A stretch of DNA of 64,000 nucleotides from Halorussus gelatinilyticus (GCF_023238445.1 NZ_CP096658.1:3472001-3536000), one strand, 5' to 3'. Counted from the first letter of the stretch, positions 19,428-28,231 are shown. Program-made: numbers and translations. The notes: generated by a model from the letters alone, not told the origin.

Positions 19428-20483
19428 TTACCGCGCCGGCGGACTGTCGCGTCCGATGCGGATTTCGTGTGCTTCGACGTCTTCGAGCGCCGCGACCTGC
19501 CCGCCGACCGTGACCACGCCGTCGTCGGTCTCTATCTTCATCCCGGCGACGCGCTCGCCAGCCTCGAACGAGAAGCCGACGACTTCGCCCTCCACGATTC
19601 GGGACGAACCGGTCTCGATGTCCCGGCCCTCGATGGTGGCGTAGAAGTCGCCGCCGAGTTCCTGCAACTCCTTCACGCAGCGCCGGATGGAGGCGTACCG
19701 GCGGGGGAACGGGCGGTCCTCGCCGTCGGCCGCGAGAGTGCGCTCGGCGGTGGTCCAGAGGACGGTGCCGAAGAACCCGGAGACGAGAAAGCCCAGCGCC
19801 GAGCGGTTGAAGATGACGCCGTAGCGGTCCTCGTCGTCGCGCAGGGCGTCTTGAGTGGCGTAGATGGAGTACTCGCCGTCCGCGACCGCGATGACGGGCG
19901 TGGTGATGCCGCGGCGAGCGCGGGCGGTCGTCGCCACGTCGAGGTAGTCGAACTCCGCGGGGTCGGGCGCTTCCGAGGCGGGCGTGACCAGCAGTTCGAC
20001 GCTGACGCCCGAATCGACCACCGCGCTCAACTCGTCGCTGAACCGCTTCAGCAGGTCCGGCGTGAGCGACAGCGCGAGTTCGAACTCGGCCTCGGTGATG
20101 ACCTCTTCGAGGTACCGGAGGATGGTCGAGCGCGACTTGACCAGCGAGACGGCCTCGGTCTCTCTGGCGGGCGCGGTGTATCGCGCTTCGAGTTCCGACA
20201 CCATGTCCATCAGCGACGACTGGATGCCCGAGAAGGCCTCGTCGGGGTCCACTGCGATGACCTTCATCGGTCGGGACTCGCGCAACTCGACCAGTCCGCG
20301 GTCGCTGAGGCTCCGCACGGTGTCGTAGACCCGCGGTTGCGGGATGTCGGTGCGGTCGGCTATCTGGCTCGCGGTCAGGTCGCCGTGTTCCAGCACGGTG
20401 AGATAGGCGTCGATTTCGTACTCCCCGAGGTCGAACCGGTCGCCGACCTGCTCCATCGTCGCGTAGAGGTCGTCTGAACTCAT
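19428..20483 (-). CDS. TrmB-family sugar-responsive transcriptional regulator
   Basis: A 351-residue regulator. The N-terminal winged helix ([25 protein letters not shown] near 23-47, and [16 protein letters not shown] near 54-69) matches TrmB proteins. A PLD-like region, [30 protein letters not shown], follows, and the C-terminal half is the sugar-binding domain. TrmB proteins control sugar transport and central carbon genes; its likely target is the sugar ABC operon 2.4 kb away. Start 20483 (MSSDDLYA) is preferred because TATA-like ATAAAT near 20513 fits it better than the ATG at 20495. Confidence 0.85.
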   Translation of the reverse strand: MSSDDLYATMEQVGDRFDLGEYEIDAYLTVLEHGDLTASQIADRTDIPQPRVYDTVRSLSDRGLVELRESRPMKVIAVDPDEAFSGIQSSLMDMVSELEARYTAPARETEAVSLVKSRSTILRYLEEVITEAEFELALSLTPDLLKRFSDELSAVVDSGVSVELLVTPASEAPDPAEFDYLDVATTARARRGITTPVIAVADGEYSIYATQDALRDDEDRYGVIFNRSALGFLVSGFFGTVLWTTAERTLAADGEDRPFPRRYASIRRCVKELQELGGDFYATIEGRDIETGSSRIVEGEVVGFSFEAGERVAGMKIETDDGVVTVGGQVAALEDVEAHEIRIGRDSPPAR

Positions 20484-20677
20484 GTAGGAAGCCATACTCT
20501 CGAAGGGTAAATGATTTATCCGATTTCGAGTAGCACCGATTTCCGAAAACGAGTTTCATCCTTCGCGTAGCTCCAGCGGGAAAACGGTCTAACAGTCGCT
20601 GAGACATCCGAGCGAGGATACTGGCGAGTCCGAGGACGACGCGGCAGGTCGGCACGCCACGAGTTCGCCCCGGCCTC

Positions 20678-20686
20678 ATTTATAAA
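20678..20686 (+). promoter_or_regulatory. TATA box before a 40-codon ORF
   Basis: ATTTATAAA on the plus strand, 33-41 bases before the ATG at 20719; the transcript would have a leader of about ten bases. Confidence 0.4.
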
Positions 20687-20718
20687 CTCTCGGGACAGGC
20701 GACGCGAACCAGCAGACG

Positions 20719-20841
20719 ATGGAGTACACACCAGCAGACGGTGCGGTAGAACTACCAGACGACCGCGAGCGAGGAGCGAGAGCGCGACGCGACGAGCGAG
20801 CGGACCAAGGAACCCTCGAAGAAGCGCCGGAGGCGTTCTGA
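20719..20841 (+). CDS. Candidate small protein (40 aa)
   Basis: A 40-codon ORF beginning MEYTPADGAVELPDD and ending EEAPEAF. It is acidic at both ends, as expected of a haloarchaeal protein, with an Arg-rich middle. A strong TATA box lies upstream, and a run of five T follows the stop at 20857-20861, which could terminate an archaeal transcript. No family recognised. Confidence 0.4.
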   Translation: MEYTPADGAVELPDDRERGARARRDERADQGTLEEAPEAF

Positions 20842-20865
20842 GGGGGTGACGCAGTGTTTTTGATC

Positions 20866-20919
20866 AACCTTTTCCTGCGCTCCGGGCCGCCGCAGGCGGC
20901 CCTCCGCTGGCAAAAGGTT
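20866..20919. terminator. Large inverted repeat between convergent genes
   Basis: AACCTTTT at 20866-20873 pairs with AAAAGGTT at 20912-20919, and inside it GGGCCGCC (20884-20891) pairs with GGCGGCCC (20895-20902) across a three-base loop. It sits directly after the stop of the minus-strand PAC2 gene and 25 bases after the 40-codon ORF, so it may end transcription both ways. It could also be a dispersed palindromic repeat. Confidence 0.45.
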
Positions 20920-20922
20920 TTC

Positions 20923-21666
20923 TCACATGTACATCCGGCCTTCCGGACCTTCGGTCTCGGCGCTCTCGGTGAGTCGTTCGGCGAGCCCCTCGTAGTACCC
21001 CTGTATTTCCGCGGCGAACTCCTCCAGCGGGCCGGTGTCCACGTCGAGGTCGTAGATGCGCTGGGTCGCGTCGAGGAGCCGAATCGCGGCCTCGACGTCC
21101 GGGGCTTGGGCGTGGACCGGCGTGAGGAGCGTCGCGGTCCGGAGGTCCGACTCCATCCCACGGGCCACGAGTTCGGCGTTCATCCCGTCGAGGAATCCGC
21201 GTCCCATCGCCTGAATCTCGGTGTCGGCAAGGCGACGCTCGCGGTAGTCCTCGGTGGCGACGTAGAACACCTCGTGTTCCTCGGGCGCGTGGGGAATCGT
21301 GACGCCGTGGAGGACCGCGACCTCCTCGATGCCCTCGGCTTCGGTCCACTCCAATACGGCCTCACTGAACGTCTGTGCGGCCCACGCCGGAACGAACAAC
21401 TCGCCGACGAGGACCGATAGGCCCGCGCCTTCGTGAGAGAAGACGCGGGTGTGGTGGCGCGGCTGGCCGTTCTCGAAGGGCGTGATGGCCGGGAGTTGGT
21501 CGGCCGTGATGTGGCCGACTTGCTCGAATTCCAAGTGGTCCACGAGATAGTCCACCGCCGTCAGGCCCGCCAGCCCGGACTGCGAGAACCCGGCGACGAC
21601 CGTCTCCTGAAGGTCGTGAGCGTCGATTTCGAACGAAGCGCCTACCGACCGCGGTTCTCTACTCAT
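20923..21666 (-). CDS. PAC2-family (proteasome assembly chaperone-like) protein
   Basis: A 247-residue protein of the PAC2 family. Typical pieces are VVAGFSQSGLAGLTAVDYLVDHL near residue 23, LPAITPFENGQPRHHTRVF near 60, LSVLVGELFVP, and VAVLHGVTIPHAPE. Eukaryotic relatives assist 20S proteasome assembly; archaeal members are thought to do something similar, though direct evidence is limited. Acidic, soluble, C-terminus GPEGRMYM. Confidence 0.85.
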   Translation of the reverse strand: MSREPRSVGASFEIDAHDLQETVVAGFSQSGLAGLTAVDYLVDHLEFEQVGHITADQLPAITPFENGQPRHHTRVFSHEGAGLSVLVGELFVPAWAAQTFSEAVLEWTEAEGIEEVAVLHGVTIPHAPEEHEVFYVATEDYRERRLADTEIQAMGRGFLDGMNAELVARGMESDLRTATLLTPVHAQAPDVEAAIRLLDATQRIYDLDVDTGPLEEFAAEIQGYYEGLAERLTESAETEGPEGRMYM

Positions 21667-21834
21667 GGAGACACGTACGCGAAAGCGGCCCTTAGGTCTT
21701 TGCGGGGTCGCCCGAGGCTGTTCGTCGTCGGGCACCGTCCGGCGGCGAGAGTGTGGCGGCCGACCGAGGGGCCGCGAGCGACCCGCGCTCCCTCGGGCGA
21801 AAGCGTTTTGCCAACTCCGGGAAAGGTTGGTGTC

Positions 21835-22854
21835 ATGGTCACGGTCGCCGAGGCTATCGAGCGGTTCTTGGAGACCTACAGGAGTCTCCCCGGCGAGAAC
21901 TACCTGACGGCCGCGCTGATACTCGTGGTCGCGTGGTACGGGAGCCGACTCCTGATACGGTTCCTCGGCCGACCCGTCGCTCGGCGGTTCCAACGCCCGA
22001 GTCTGACGAAGACGGTTCTCAGCGGGATTCGAGCCATCCTGATGGTCTTCGCGGCGTCGGTCGCGGCGAACCAAGTCGGGTTCAGACCGGGCGACATCCT
22101 GCTGTCGGTCACGGTGTTCTCCGCCGTGTTGGGTCTCGTCCTCGCGCCCATCATCGGGAGCGTCATCAACGGCCTGTTCCTGTTGGCCGACCAGCCCTAC
22201 GAAGTCGGCGACATGATAAAGCTCGTGGACCGCGACCAGCGGGGCTACGTCGAGGACATCACGCTCCGGTACACCAAGATTTTCACGCTCGAAAACACCT
22301 TCCTCGTGATTCCGAACTCGAACATGCGCGACAGGGACGTCATCAACTACTCGGCGGAGGACACCCGGTCGCGCCTCTCGCTGGAACTGCTCGTGACCTA
22401 CGAGGGCAACGTCGAGCAGGCCCGCGCCATCATGGAGCGGGCGGCCCGCGAGACCACCGAGGTCGTGGAGGGCGGGCCGGACATCCGCATCGGGAGCGCG
22501 CGCTACCCCTCCGCGCCGGTGAGTTACGTCAAGGAGTTCGCCGACCACGGCGTCCTGCTGGACCTGCGCTACTGGGTGAAAGACCCCTACTACCTGCCCC
22601 GCGTCACGTCGAAGATAAACGAGCGCATCTGGTCGGGAATCGAAGACGCGGACGTGGAGATCGCGTATCCCCACCAGCACCTCGTGTTCGACGAGACCAG
22701 CGGCACGGCGAGCGTGGAGATTTCGGAAGGCGGGCGTCGAGGTTCGGAAGGCGAGCGTCGGGCGCGGCGCGACGCCGAGACCGAATCTCCGGCCCCGCCG
22801 GACGACGAGAACGAACGCTCGCCCCCGCCCGAGGAGTTCGACTCGCCGGACTGA
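21835..22854 (+). CDS. Small-conductance mechanosensitive channel (MscS family)
   Basis: A 339-residue membrane protein that releases solutes on hypo-osmotic shock. Three hydrophobic helices lie near 20-42, 60-80 and 85-120; the pore helix and beta domain are in VLGLVLAPIIGSVINGLFLLADQPYEVGD, and the cytoplasmic part includes NTFLVIPNSNMRDRDVINYS. The tail of 55 residues is highly acidic with Pro and Arg and probably unstructured. This fits a halophile facing rain or dilution. Confidence 0.9.
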   Translation: MVTVAEAIERFLETYRSLPGENYLTAALILVVAWYGSRLLIRFLGRPVARRFQRPSLTKTVLSGIRAILMVFAASVAANQVGFRPGDILLSVTVFSAVLGLVLAPIIGSVINGLFLLADQPYEVGDMIKLVDRDQRGYVEDITLRYTKIFTLENTFLVIPNSNMRDRDVINYSAEDTRSRLSLELLVTYEGNVEQARAIMERAARETTEVVEGGPDIRIGSARYPSAPVSYVKEFADHGVLLDLRYWVKDPYYLPRVTSKINERIWSGIEDADVEIAYPHQHLVFDETSGTASVEISEGGRRGSEGERRARRDAETESPAPPDDENERSPPPEEFDSPD

Positions 22855-22899
22855 TATCCCGTCAAAACGGAGGTCCTTCCGGCCGACCGAGGCGAACCG

Positions 22900-23304
22900 C
22901 TACTCCCCGCCGACCGTGAGGATTTCGGCGTCGAGTTTCTCCCGGAGGTATCCCGCGACGTCGGGGTCGGAGGTCAGTTTCCGGAGCATGCGTCGCCAGC
23001 GGCCGACCTGCTTGTGACCGATGACCACCACGTCGGCCTCCTCCGCCGCGACCTCTTCGAGGATGGTCTCCTCGACGAGGAACCCCTCGCGGACGACGTA
23101 CCGCGAGCGAGCCACTCGGCCGAACTCCGATTCGACCGCGCGCTTCAACTCGGAGCGCGACACCTCTCGCCCGCGTTGATAGAGGTTGACGTGCAGGACG
23201 GTGAGCGTCGCGTCGCGCTCCTCGGCGACGCGGACGGCCTCCGCGAGCGTCCGCTTGGAGTGTTCTGTGAGCGGATACCTGACGGGGACGACGACGCGAG
23301 TCAC
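22900..23304 (-). CDS. Universal stress protein (UspA domain)
   Basis: A 134-residue single-domain UspA-type protein: MTRVVVPVRYPLTEHSKRTL at the start and ADVVVIGHKQVGRWRRMLRKL near 90-110. The usual ATP-binding G-2x-G-9x-G-S/T loop is not clearly intact, so it may be a non-ATP-binding member. It ends in AEILTVGGE. Confidence 0.8.
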   Translation of the reverse strand: MTRVVVPVRYPLTEHSKRTLAEAVRVAEERDATLTVLHVNLYQRGREVSRSELKRAVESEFGRVARSRYVVREGFLVEETILEEVAAEEADVVVIGHKQVGRWRRMLRKLTSDPDVAGYLREKLDAEILTVGGE

Positions 23305-23331
23305 GTCCCCGGAGACGCCGCCCGTCCCCTT

Positions 23332-24717
23332 CTACCTCTCGGTTACTTCCGGTCGTTCCGCGTCGCTAACTTCCGCGATTCGACCCTCGATTTCGGGCGC
23401 GACGCCGGTCTCGCGGGCGTACTCGACCAGCACCTCGTATTGGATTCCCCAACGCTCGACGCGCTGAGACTCCCGGAGCGAGGGGAACTCGTCGTCGGTG
23501 TGGAGGACGTAATCCGAGAGCGCGACCGTGTAACTCCGGTCGTCGGCGACCGGTTCGCCGCCGACTTCGACGGACTCGACGCGGTGAGCGTCGGGGTCCC
23601 ACGCGACCGTCGCGCCGCTGATCTGCGCGTGCCACCAGCCCGATTCCGCGAAACCGAGGTCTGGACTGGCGGCCCACTCGAAAGCCTCTCGGAGGGCGTC
23701 TCCGGGCACCTCGGCGACGACCACGCGCTCCTCGAAGGGGGTGACGCTCACGAGGTCCGCCGCGGTAATCTCCCCTTCCAGGGGGTCGCCGGTCCGGACG
23801 CCGCCGCTGTTCTGGAGACCCACGTCGGCACCGGTCTCCTGGCGGTAGGCGTCGGCGACGAGGTTTCCGAGTCGGGACTCGCCGCCGAACAGCGTCGTCT
23901 CCGCGCGGTCGATGGGTTCCTCGACGGTGCCGACCACCTCGTTCAGGCCGGTCTCGGCGAGTCTCGTGCGCATCGCGTCGGCGACGCCCTCGTGGAGCGG
24001 CGCGTCCGCGACGCTGTGGCGCGTCACTTCGCCGGTAGCGAGGTCGATTTCGAGGACGACCGACCCGCCATCGCCGGGCCGGGTGAGCAGGGTACCGTCG
24101 ATGCGGTCGCGTCGCTCGGTCGGGACGTGGCCGCCGAGGATGGCGTCGGCATCGACCGCGCGGGCCAACTCCTCGTCGCGCCGGCCGAGGTGCGAGAGGA
24201 CGACCCGGTAGTCGGCGTCGAGGTCGGCCAGCGCGTCGCGGGCCGCCTCGATGGGGTCGGCGAACTCGACGGCAGTCGCCTCGGGGTTTATCGACCCGGT
24301 TCGCTCGGTGGTGACGCCGACGACGCCGACCGTCGCGCCGTCGGCTTCGAGGACCGTCGCGGGGACGACGCCCGCGTCCGCGGCGAACCGCTCGTCGGCG
24401 TCCCGGTCGGCCCAGACGTTCGCGCTGACCCACGTCTGGGGCGAGTCGGCGACGAGGTCGCGGAGCGCGGCGAGGCCGTGGTCGAACTCGTGGTTGCCGA
24501 ACGTCTCCACGTCGGGTTCGACCGCGTCGAAGAAGTCGAGCGCCTGCGCGCCGTCTTCGACCAGCGCGAGGACGCCCGGCGAGGTGTCGTCTCCGGATCC
24601 CGCGAGAAGGGCGTCCTCGCCGTCGAGGTCTTCGAGGAGGCCGGCGAGTCGCCCGGCGCGCTCGGGGGTGTCGTAGACGTTCTCCACGTCGGAGTAGTGG
24701 ACGAGACGGGGAGCCAT
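23332..24717 (-). CDS. 5'-nucleotidase/2',3'-cyclic phosphodiesterase-type metallophosphatase
   Basis: A 461-residue bimetallic phosphoesterase with the 5'-nucleotidase C-terminal domain. Metal-binding motifs include LVHYSDVENV at the start, GSGDDTSPG near 41, GNHEFDHG near 75, and SHLGRRDEE near 178. The C-terminal half carries NSGGVRTGDPLEGEIT and the substrate-binding aromatic region. Most relatives are secreted, but no signal peptide is seen here, so it may act in the cytoplasm. First motif DVENV replaces the more usual DxHG, a mild oddity. Confidence 0.85.
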   Translation of the reverse strand: MAPRLVHYSDVENVYDTPERAGRLAGLLEDLDGEDALLAGSGDDTSPGVLALVEDGAQALDFFDAVEPDVETFGNHEFDHGLAALRDLVADSPQTWVSANVWADRDADERFAADAGVVPATVLEADGATVGVVGVTTERTGSINPEATAVEFADPIEAARDALADLDADYRVVLSHLGRRDEELARAVDADAILGGHVPTERRDRIDGTLLTRPGDGGSVVLEIDLATGEVTRHSVADAPLHEGVADAMRTRLAETGLNEVVGTVEEPIDRAETTLFGGESRLGNLVADAYRQETGADVGLQNSGGVRTGDPLEGEITAADLVSVTPFEERVVVAEVPGDALREAFEWAASPDLGFAESGWWHAQISGATVAWDPDAHRVESVEVGGEPVADDRSYTVALSDYVLHTDDEFPSLRESQRVERWGIQYEVLVEYARETGVAPEIEGRIAEVSDAERPEVTER

Positions 24718-24816
24718 TTGTTCGGCGTTGCGAGCGCCACGGTATGACTCCTTCGGGACGATTCCGTCGAGGCGAGGTCAGTACGCCTAAACGCCCGGAC
24801 CGCCTACTCGGCGGTA

Positions 24817-25056
24817 ATGGACGCGACCACGACGACAGACGGCCGGACGGTGTACGTGGCCCGCGACGAGGGCGACCGCGGGTCGAAGGGTCCGTTCTTC
24901 GTCGTCTACGGCGACGAGGCCCGCGAGAACCGGTACGGCTACCTCTGTGGCAACTGCGAGCGAATCGACAACGCGATGGACCCGATGGGTCGCATCGAGT
25001 GCAACGTCTGCGGGAACGTCCGGAAGCCGACCGAGTGGGACGCGGCCCACGAGTGA
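24817..25056 (+). CDS. DUF5816 small zinc-ribbon protein
   Basis: A 79-residue protein with two CxxC knuckles, GYLCGNCERIDNAMD and IECNVCGNVRKPTEWDAAHE, which make a probable zinc ribbon. This spacing and the WDAAHE end are how I recognise haloarchaeal DUF5816. Small zinc-finger proteins are numerous in haloarchaea and several affect growth or biofilm, but this one has no known role. Confidence 0.75.
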   Translation: MDATTTTDGRTVYVARDEGDRGSKGPFFVVYGDEARENRYGYLCGNCERIDNAMDPMGRIECNVCGNVRKPTEWDAAHE

Positions 25057-25098
25057 GACGGCCACTCGACTTTTGGGAGCAATTCCCTAACGTCCCCC

Positions 25099-25632
25099 AT
25101 GACCGACGTACGAGAGGAGGTAGTCGAGGAACTCGACAGCCACAGCGAGACGCTCACGCTACACGAGTTCGTCCAGTTCGTCGAGGCCCACCACCGCGAC
25201 GAGGGACGGGGAGTCGGCCGCGACCTGCTCGCAGCGTACGCCGACGCCGTCTACTTCGACGTCGATCTCGACGTGATGGACGAGCGAGTGACCGACAGCG
25301 AGGAGTGGGAGGAGGGCGAGCGACTCTACGACCTCGGTGACGGCCGACTCAGCGCCTATCCGGCCGACTGGCACGAATCGATTTCCGACAGCGGCGACAT
25401 CCGCGACGTGATAGCGGTGATACAGCGGGAGGTCACCGAGGCGGAGGGCGACCAGCGCGAGGCGGTCACGGAGGAGCGGGGCGTCCCCCAACCGAAGGTG
25501 TTGCGGGTGGCCCAGACCGTCGCGGGTATCGACAACGAGACCGCCCGCCAGCGAATCAAGGAACTCCGCGAGAACGACGAAATCGAGGAGTTCGCGTCTC
25601 AGCATCGGGACCCGACGCTCCGGCTCCGGTAG
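25099..25632 (+). CDS. Hypothetical acidic protein with possible C-terminal winged helix
   Basis: A 177-residue very acidic soluble protein. Residues ~120-170 (GVPQPKVLRVAQTVAGIDNETARQRIKELRENDEIEEF) look like a helix-turn-helix with a dimer arm. The N-terminal part is helical with no motif. Transcriptional regulation is plausible but unproven. Confidence 0.6.
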   Translation: MTDVREEVVEELDSHSETLTLHEFVQFVEAHHRDEGRGVGRDLLAAYADAVYFDVDLDVMDERVTDSEEWEEGERLYDLGDGRLSAYPADWHESISDSGDIRDVIAVIQREVTEAEGDQREAVTEERGVPQPKVLRVAQTVAGIDNETARQRIKELRENDEIEEFASQHRDPTLRLR

Positions 25633-25644
25633 CGCGCAAGAAAG

Positions 25645-25651
25645 TTTATTA
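25645..25651 (+). promoter_or_regulatory. TATA box for the 105-aa gene
   Basis: TTTATTA, 26-32 bases before the ATG at 25677; leaderless layout. Confidence 0.5.
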
Positions 25652-25676
25652 CCTTCTCCGTGCTACGCCCACACGG

Positions 25677-25994
25677 ATGGCCACTGTTAGCACACCGCCC
25701 ATCGAACAGGCGAGGACCATCTTCTCCGACTTGGGCTACACCGTCACCGGTGACGGCGAGGAGTTCCGAGCCGAACGGAAGTGGCGGGTCGTTCGCGTCA
25801 CGGCCCTGACCGACTCAGAGACGACTCCGGACGACGGCGAGTTACGCTGTTTCGTAACGTGGAGCGACCGAGCGTCCGAACTTCGCCGACATCTCCGTCG
25901 GACCGACCCGGAGTACGAGTGGGCCATAATCGGCGTCCGAGAGGGCGGTGACTACGAGGTCCTTCGGGCACCGCCGAGTGCGACAGCAGCCTGA
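25677..25994 (+). CDS. DUF7116-like haloarchaeal protein (105 aa)
   Basis: A 105-residue single domain with alternating strands and helices: ARTIFSDLGYTVTGDGEEFRAERKWRVVRV and LRCFVTWSDRASELRRHL. I associate this pattern with haloarchaeal DUF7116, with moderate certainty. It has its own leaderless promoter. Role unknown. Confidence 0.6.
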   Translation: MATVSTPPIEQARTIFSDLGYTVTGDGEEFRAERKWRVVRVTALTDSETTPDDGELRCFVTWSDRASELRRHLRRTDPEYEWAIIGVREGGDYEVLRAPPSATAA

Positions 25995-26084
25995 GAATTC
26001 TCGCGCCGGACCGCCGGCGCACCGTTTCGACGCGGAGCGAGCGATTCGACCGACAGGTCCGGCCTACCGCTCGCCGGGTCCGAC

Positions 26085-27275
26085 CTATCGCTCGCCGAGT
26101 CGCTGGGCGGTCGCCGCGAGTCCGGCCTCCACGTCCACGTCCGCGCCCTGCGTGTCGAGCGCGTCGCCGAGCGCGGCCATCAGGTACGAGACCGTCTCGG
26201 CGCGCGAGGAGTAGCCCATGCAACCGATGCGGAAGATGTCGCCCTCCAAGTCGCCGAGTCCGGTGGCGATTTCGAGGTCGTACTGGTCCAGCAGGTAGCC
26301 GGTCACGTCGGTGTCCGTCACGCCGTCGGGCACGCGAACCGCGTTGAGGCTCGGGAGCCAGTAGTCGTCGGGCGCGTTCATCTCCAGCCCCATCGCCTCG
26401 ACGCCCGCCTTGAGCGCGTCGGCGTTCTCGCGGTGGCGCTCCCAGCGGTCCTCGATGCCCTCCTCGGCGACGAGGCGGAGCGCCTCGCGGAGCGCGTAGA
26501 CGTTCGTGATGGGCGCGGTGTGGTGGTAGGCCCGTTCGTCGCCCCAGTAGCCTTCGAGCAGCGAGAGGTCGAGGTACCACGACCGGGCGTCCTCCTCGCG
26601 CGACAGCACCTTGTCCATCGCGCGGTCGTTGAGCGTGAGCGGGGCCGCGCCGGGCGGACACGAGAGGCACTTCTGCGGGCCGGAGTAGGCCACGTCGATG
26701 TCCCAGTCGTCAACCTTCAACTCGACCCCGCCGAGCGAGGTGACGGTGTCGGCGATGACGAGCGCGTCGTGGTCATGGGCGACGCTCGTCAGTTCGGCCA
26801 CGTCGGGTTGGAGGACGCCCGTGCTGGTCTCGGCGTGGACGAAGCCGAACACGTCGGGTTGGTGTTCGTCCATCGCGTCGGCGACATCGGCGGCAGCGAG
26901 CGGTTCGCCCCACGGCGCGTCCACGCGGACGACCTCGCCGCCGGCGCGGGTCGCCATCTCCGCCATCCGACCGCCGAAGTAGCCGTTCGTCGGCACCAGC
27001 ATCGTATCGCCGGGTTCCACCACGTTGCCGATGGCGGCCTCCATCGCGGCCGACCCGGTGCCCGAGACCGGAATCGTCCACTGGTTGTCCGTCCGGAAGG
27101 TGTATCGCAGGAGGTCCTGCACCTCGTTCATGATGTCGATGAACGAGGGGTCGAGGTGACCGACCAGCGGCGTACTCATCGCGCGCAGCACCCGCGGGTG
27201 AACCTCGCTCGGTCCGGGACCCATCAGCGTCCTGTCCGGCGGTGTCAACTCGCCAACGTCGGGTTTCTCCACCAT
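26085..27275 (-). CDS. Alanine-glyoxylate/serine-pyruvate type aminotransferase
   Basis: A 396-residue class V PLP aminotransferase. Motifs are MGPGPSEVHPRVLRAM at the start, SGTGSAAMEAAIGN near 65-78, the ADTVTSLGG segment that packs on PLP, and the Schiff-base Lys in YSGPQKCLSCPPG near 200. Such enzymes move amino groups between glyoxylate or pyruvate and alanine or serine. Full length; the substrate pair cannot be decided from sequence. Confidence 0.9.
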   Translation of the reverse strand: MVEKPDVGELTPPDRTLMGPGPSEVHPRVLRAMSTPLVGHLDPSFIDIMNEVQDLLRYTFRTDNQWTIPVSGTGSAAMEAAIGNVVEPGDTMLVPTNGYFGGRMAEMATRAGGEVVRVDAPWGEPLAAADVADAMDEHQPDVFGFVHAETSTGVLQPDVAELTSVAHDHDALVIADTVTSLGGVELKVDDWDIDVAYSGPQKCLSCPPGAAPLTLNDRAMDKVLSREEDARSWYLDLSLLEGYWGDERAYHHTAPITNVYALREALRLVAEEGIEDRWERHRENADALKAGVEAMGLEMNAPDDYWLPSLNAVRVPDGVTDTDVTGYLLDQYDLEIATGLGDLEGDIFRIGCMGYSSRAETVSYLMAALGDALDTQGADVDVEAGLAATAQRLGER

Positions 27276-27446
27276 GTGGCGTGTTATTGCTCCGCGATGA
27301 CTTAAACGGTTTCACCCCGGAAGTCCGATTATCGCGCCGTTTCGGTCGGTCCCGCGGCGCGTAACGTCGCGTTGCGCGAATCCGAGCGACTGAGACCCGG
27401 TGAAACACGGCGTTTCGATTCTAAACGGATAGAACGGTCGTGCCGG

Positions 27447-27660
27447 TTTATTCCGCTGACTGGCATACGTGAGGACGCCCAGACGGACGCGACGGGGGCG
27501 CGTTCGACGGGCGAGATTTACGAAACGGCACGACCGGACCCGCGGGGGACCGCGGGAGCGACCGACGGACGGCCACGACCGAAGCCCGTACGAGGGTCAA
27601 CCAAACGGGGGAGGTTGGTCGGACCCCGTACGGGCACGACGCTACTGCCCGACTGAGGGC
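27447..27660 (+). other. Intergenic region with TATA-like box and hairpin (possible small RNA)
   Basis: No protein-like frame is present. TTTATT occurs at 27447-27452, and downstream a three-part hairpin can form: GCCCGTAC (27584-27591) with GTACGGGC (27628-27635), GGGTC (27594-27598) with GACCC (27622-27626), and AACC with GGTT inside. A short structured transcript is possible. The reading frames here are arginine-rich and not acidic, arguing against coding. Confidence 0.3.
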
Positions 27661-27790
27661 GGCCGAGCCGCGGTCGCAACCGCTTGCGCGGCGTCCCGAG
27701 CCGTCTTTCTGACGCGGCGGGCGGAGATTTCCGCCCGACCGATTACGTCACTTTCACGCACGAGAGCCGTACGTAGACGTCCTTTAGTGA

Positions 27791-27797
27791 TATTTAT
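27791..27797 (+). promoter_or_regulatory. TATA box of the structured RNA locus
   Basis: TATTTAT within an AT-rich patch; the expected start is near 27818-27822, just before the folded region. Confidence 0.45.
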
Positions 27798-27819
27798 CTT
27801 TTCTTTCCGTATCTACAGA

Positions 27820-28146
27820 TATGTCTCTCGACGGTGGCGGAGGCGCTCGGCGACACGAACCACGGGCGAACGCTTCAGAGAACAGACCACGGTTTGGGTG
27901 GACTGAAAGGGGCCGCGCGGTCGCGGTCACGCGAGCGGTGCGCGGCGCATCGCGCCGCGATTGGTGAGCGGTGCAACCGCGAACCAAGCGAGTGTGACCT
28001 CGGAAGACGCGGTTTGTCTTCCGGCGGGCCGCAGGCCCGTGGTCGTCTCAGTGGCCTCTATCGGCAAGGGCATCTTCGCTTCGCTCGATACCCTTGCCGA
28101 TATGTCACTGAGCGGCTGCGACCGCGCGGGGGCTTTCCACACCGTC
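27820..28146 (+). ncRNA. Candidate structured non-coding RNA with long-range closing helix
   Basis: A gene-free stretch with a nested fold. The closing helix pairs ACGGT (27889-27893) with ACCGT (28141-28145), GTGG (27898-27901) with CCAC (28137-28140), GAAAG (27905-27909) with CTTTC (28133-28137, sharing one base with the previous arm) and the 12-base CCGCGCGGTCGC (27913-27924) with 28118-28129. Inside lie five consecutive hairpins: 8 bp at 27941-27959, 5+5 bp at 27961-27987, 8 bp at 28001-28023, 6 bp at 28025-28039, and 7+12 bp at 28047-28112. A TATA box is 27 bases before its start. It is not RNase P or SRP RNA by their conserved motifs. A 48-codon basic ORF starts at 27821 but does not look like halophilic protein. 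Confidence 0.55.
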
Positions 28147-28224
28147 TCTACGGCGGTTCGGTAGTCACTCCCACAAAAACCCGGATGTCACGCTATCTGC
28201 GAACGTTTCGCAGGCAGGGAGACG

Positions 28225-28231
28225 CTTATAT
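28225..28231 (+). promoter_or_regulatory. TATA box for the YdjM-like gene
   Basis: CTTATAT, 26-32 bases before the ATG at 28257. Confidence 0.45.

Noticed and set aside
27469-27906. 145-codon plus-strand frame in the gene-free gap
   Set aside because: Arg-rich translation of GC-rich DNA; no halophilic signature, no start context.
27880-27910. CRISPR-repeat-like phrase GGACTGAAAG
   Set aside because: It resembles the 3' handle of some archaeal CRISPR repeats, but there is one copy only, with no spacers and no cas genes in the window.
27821-27967. 48-codon ORF at the start of the RNA candidate
   Set aside because: It begins at the predicted transcript start, but its product is strongly basic and Arg-rich, unlike halophilic proteins, and it runs into the folded region.
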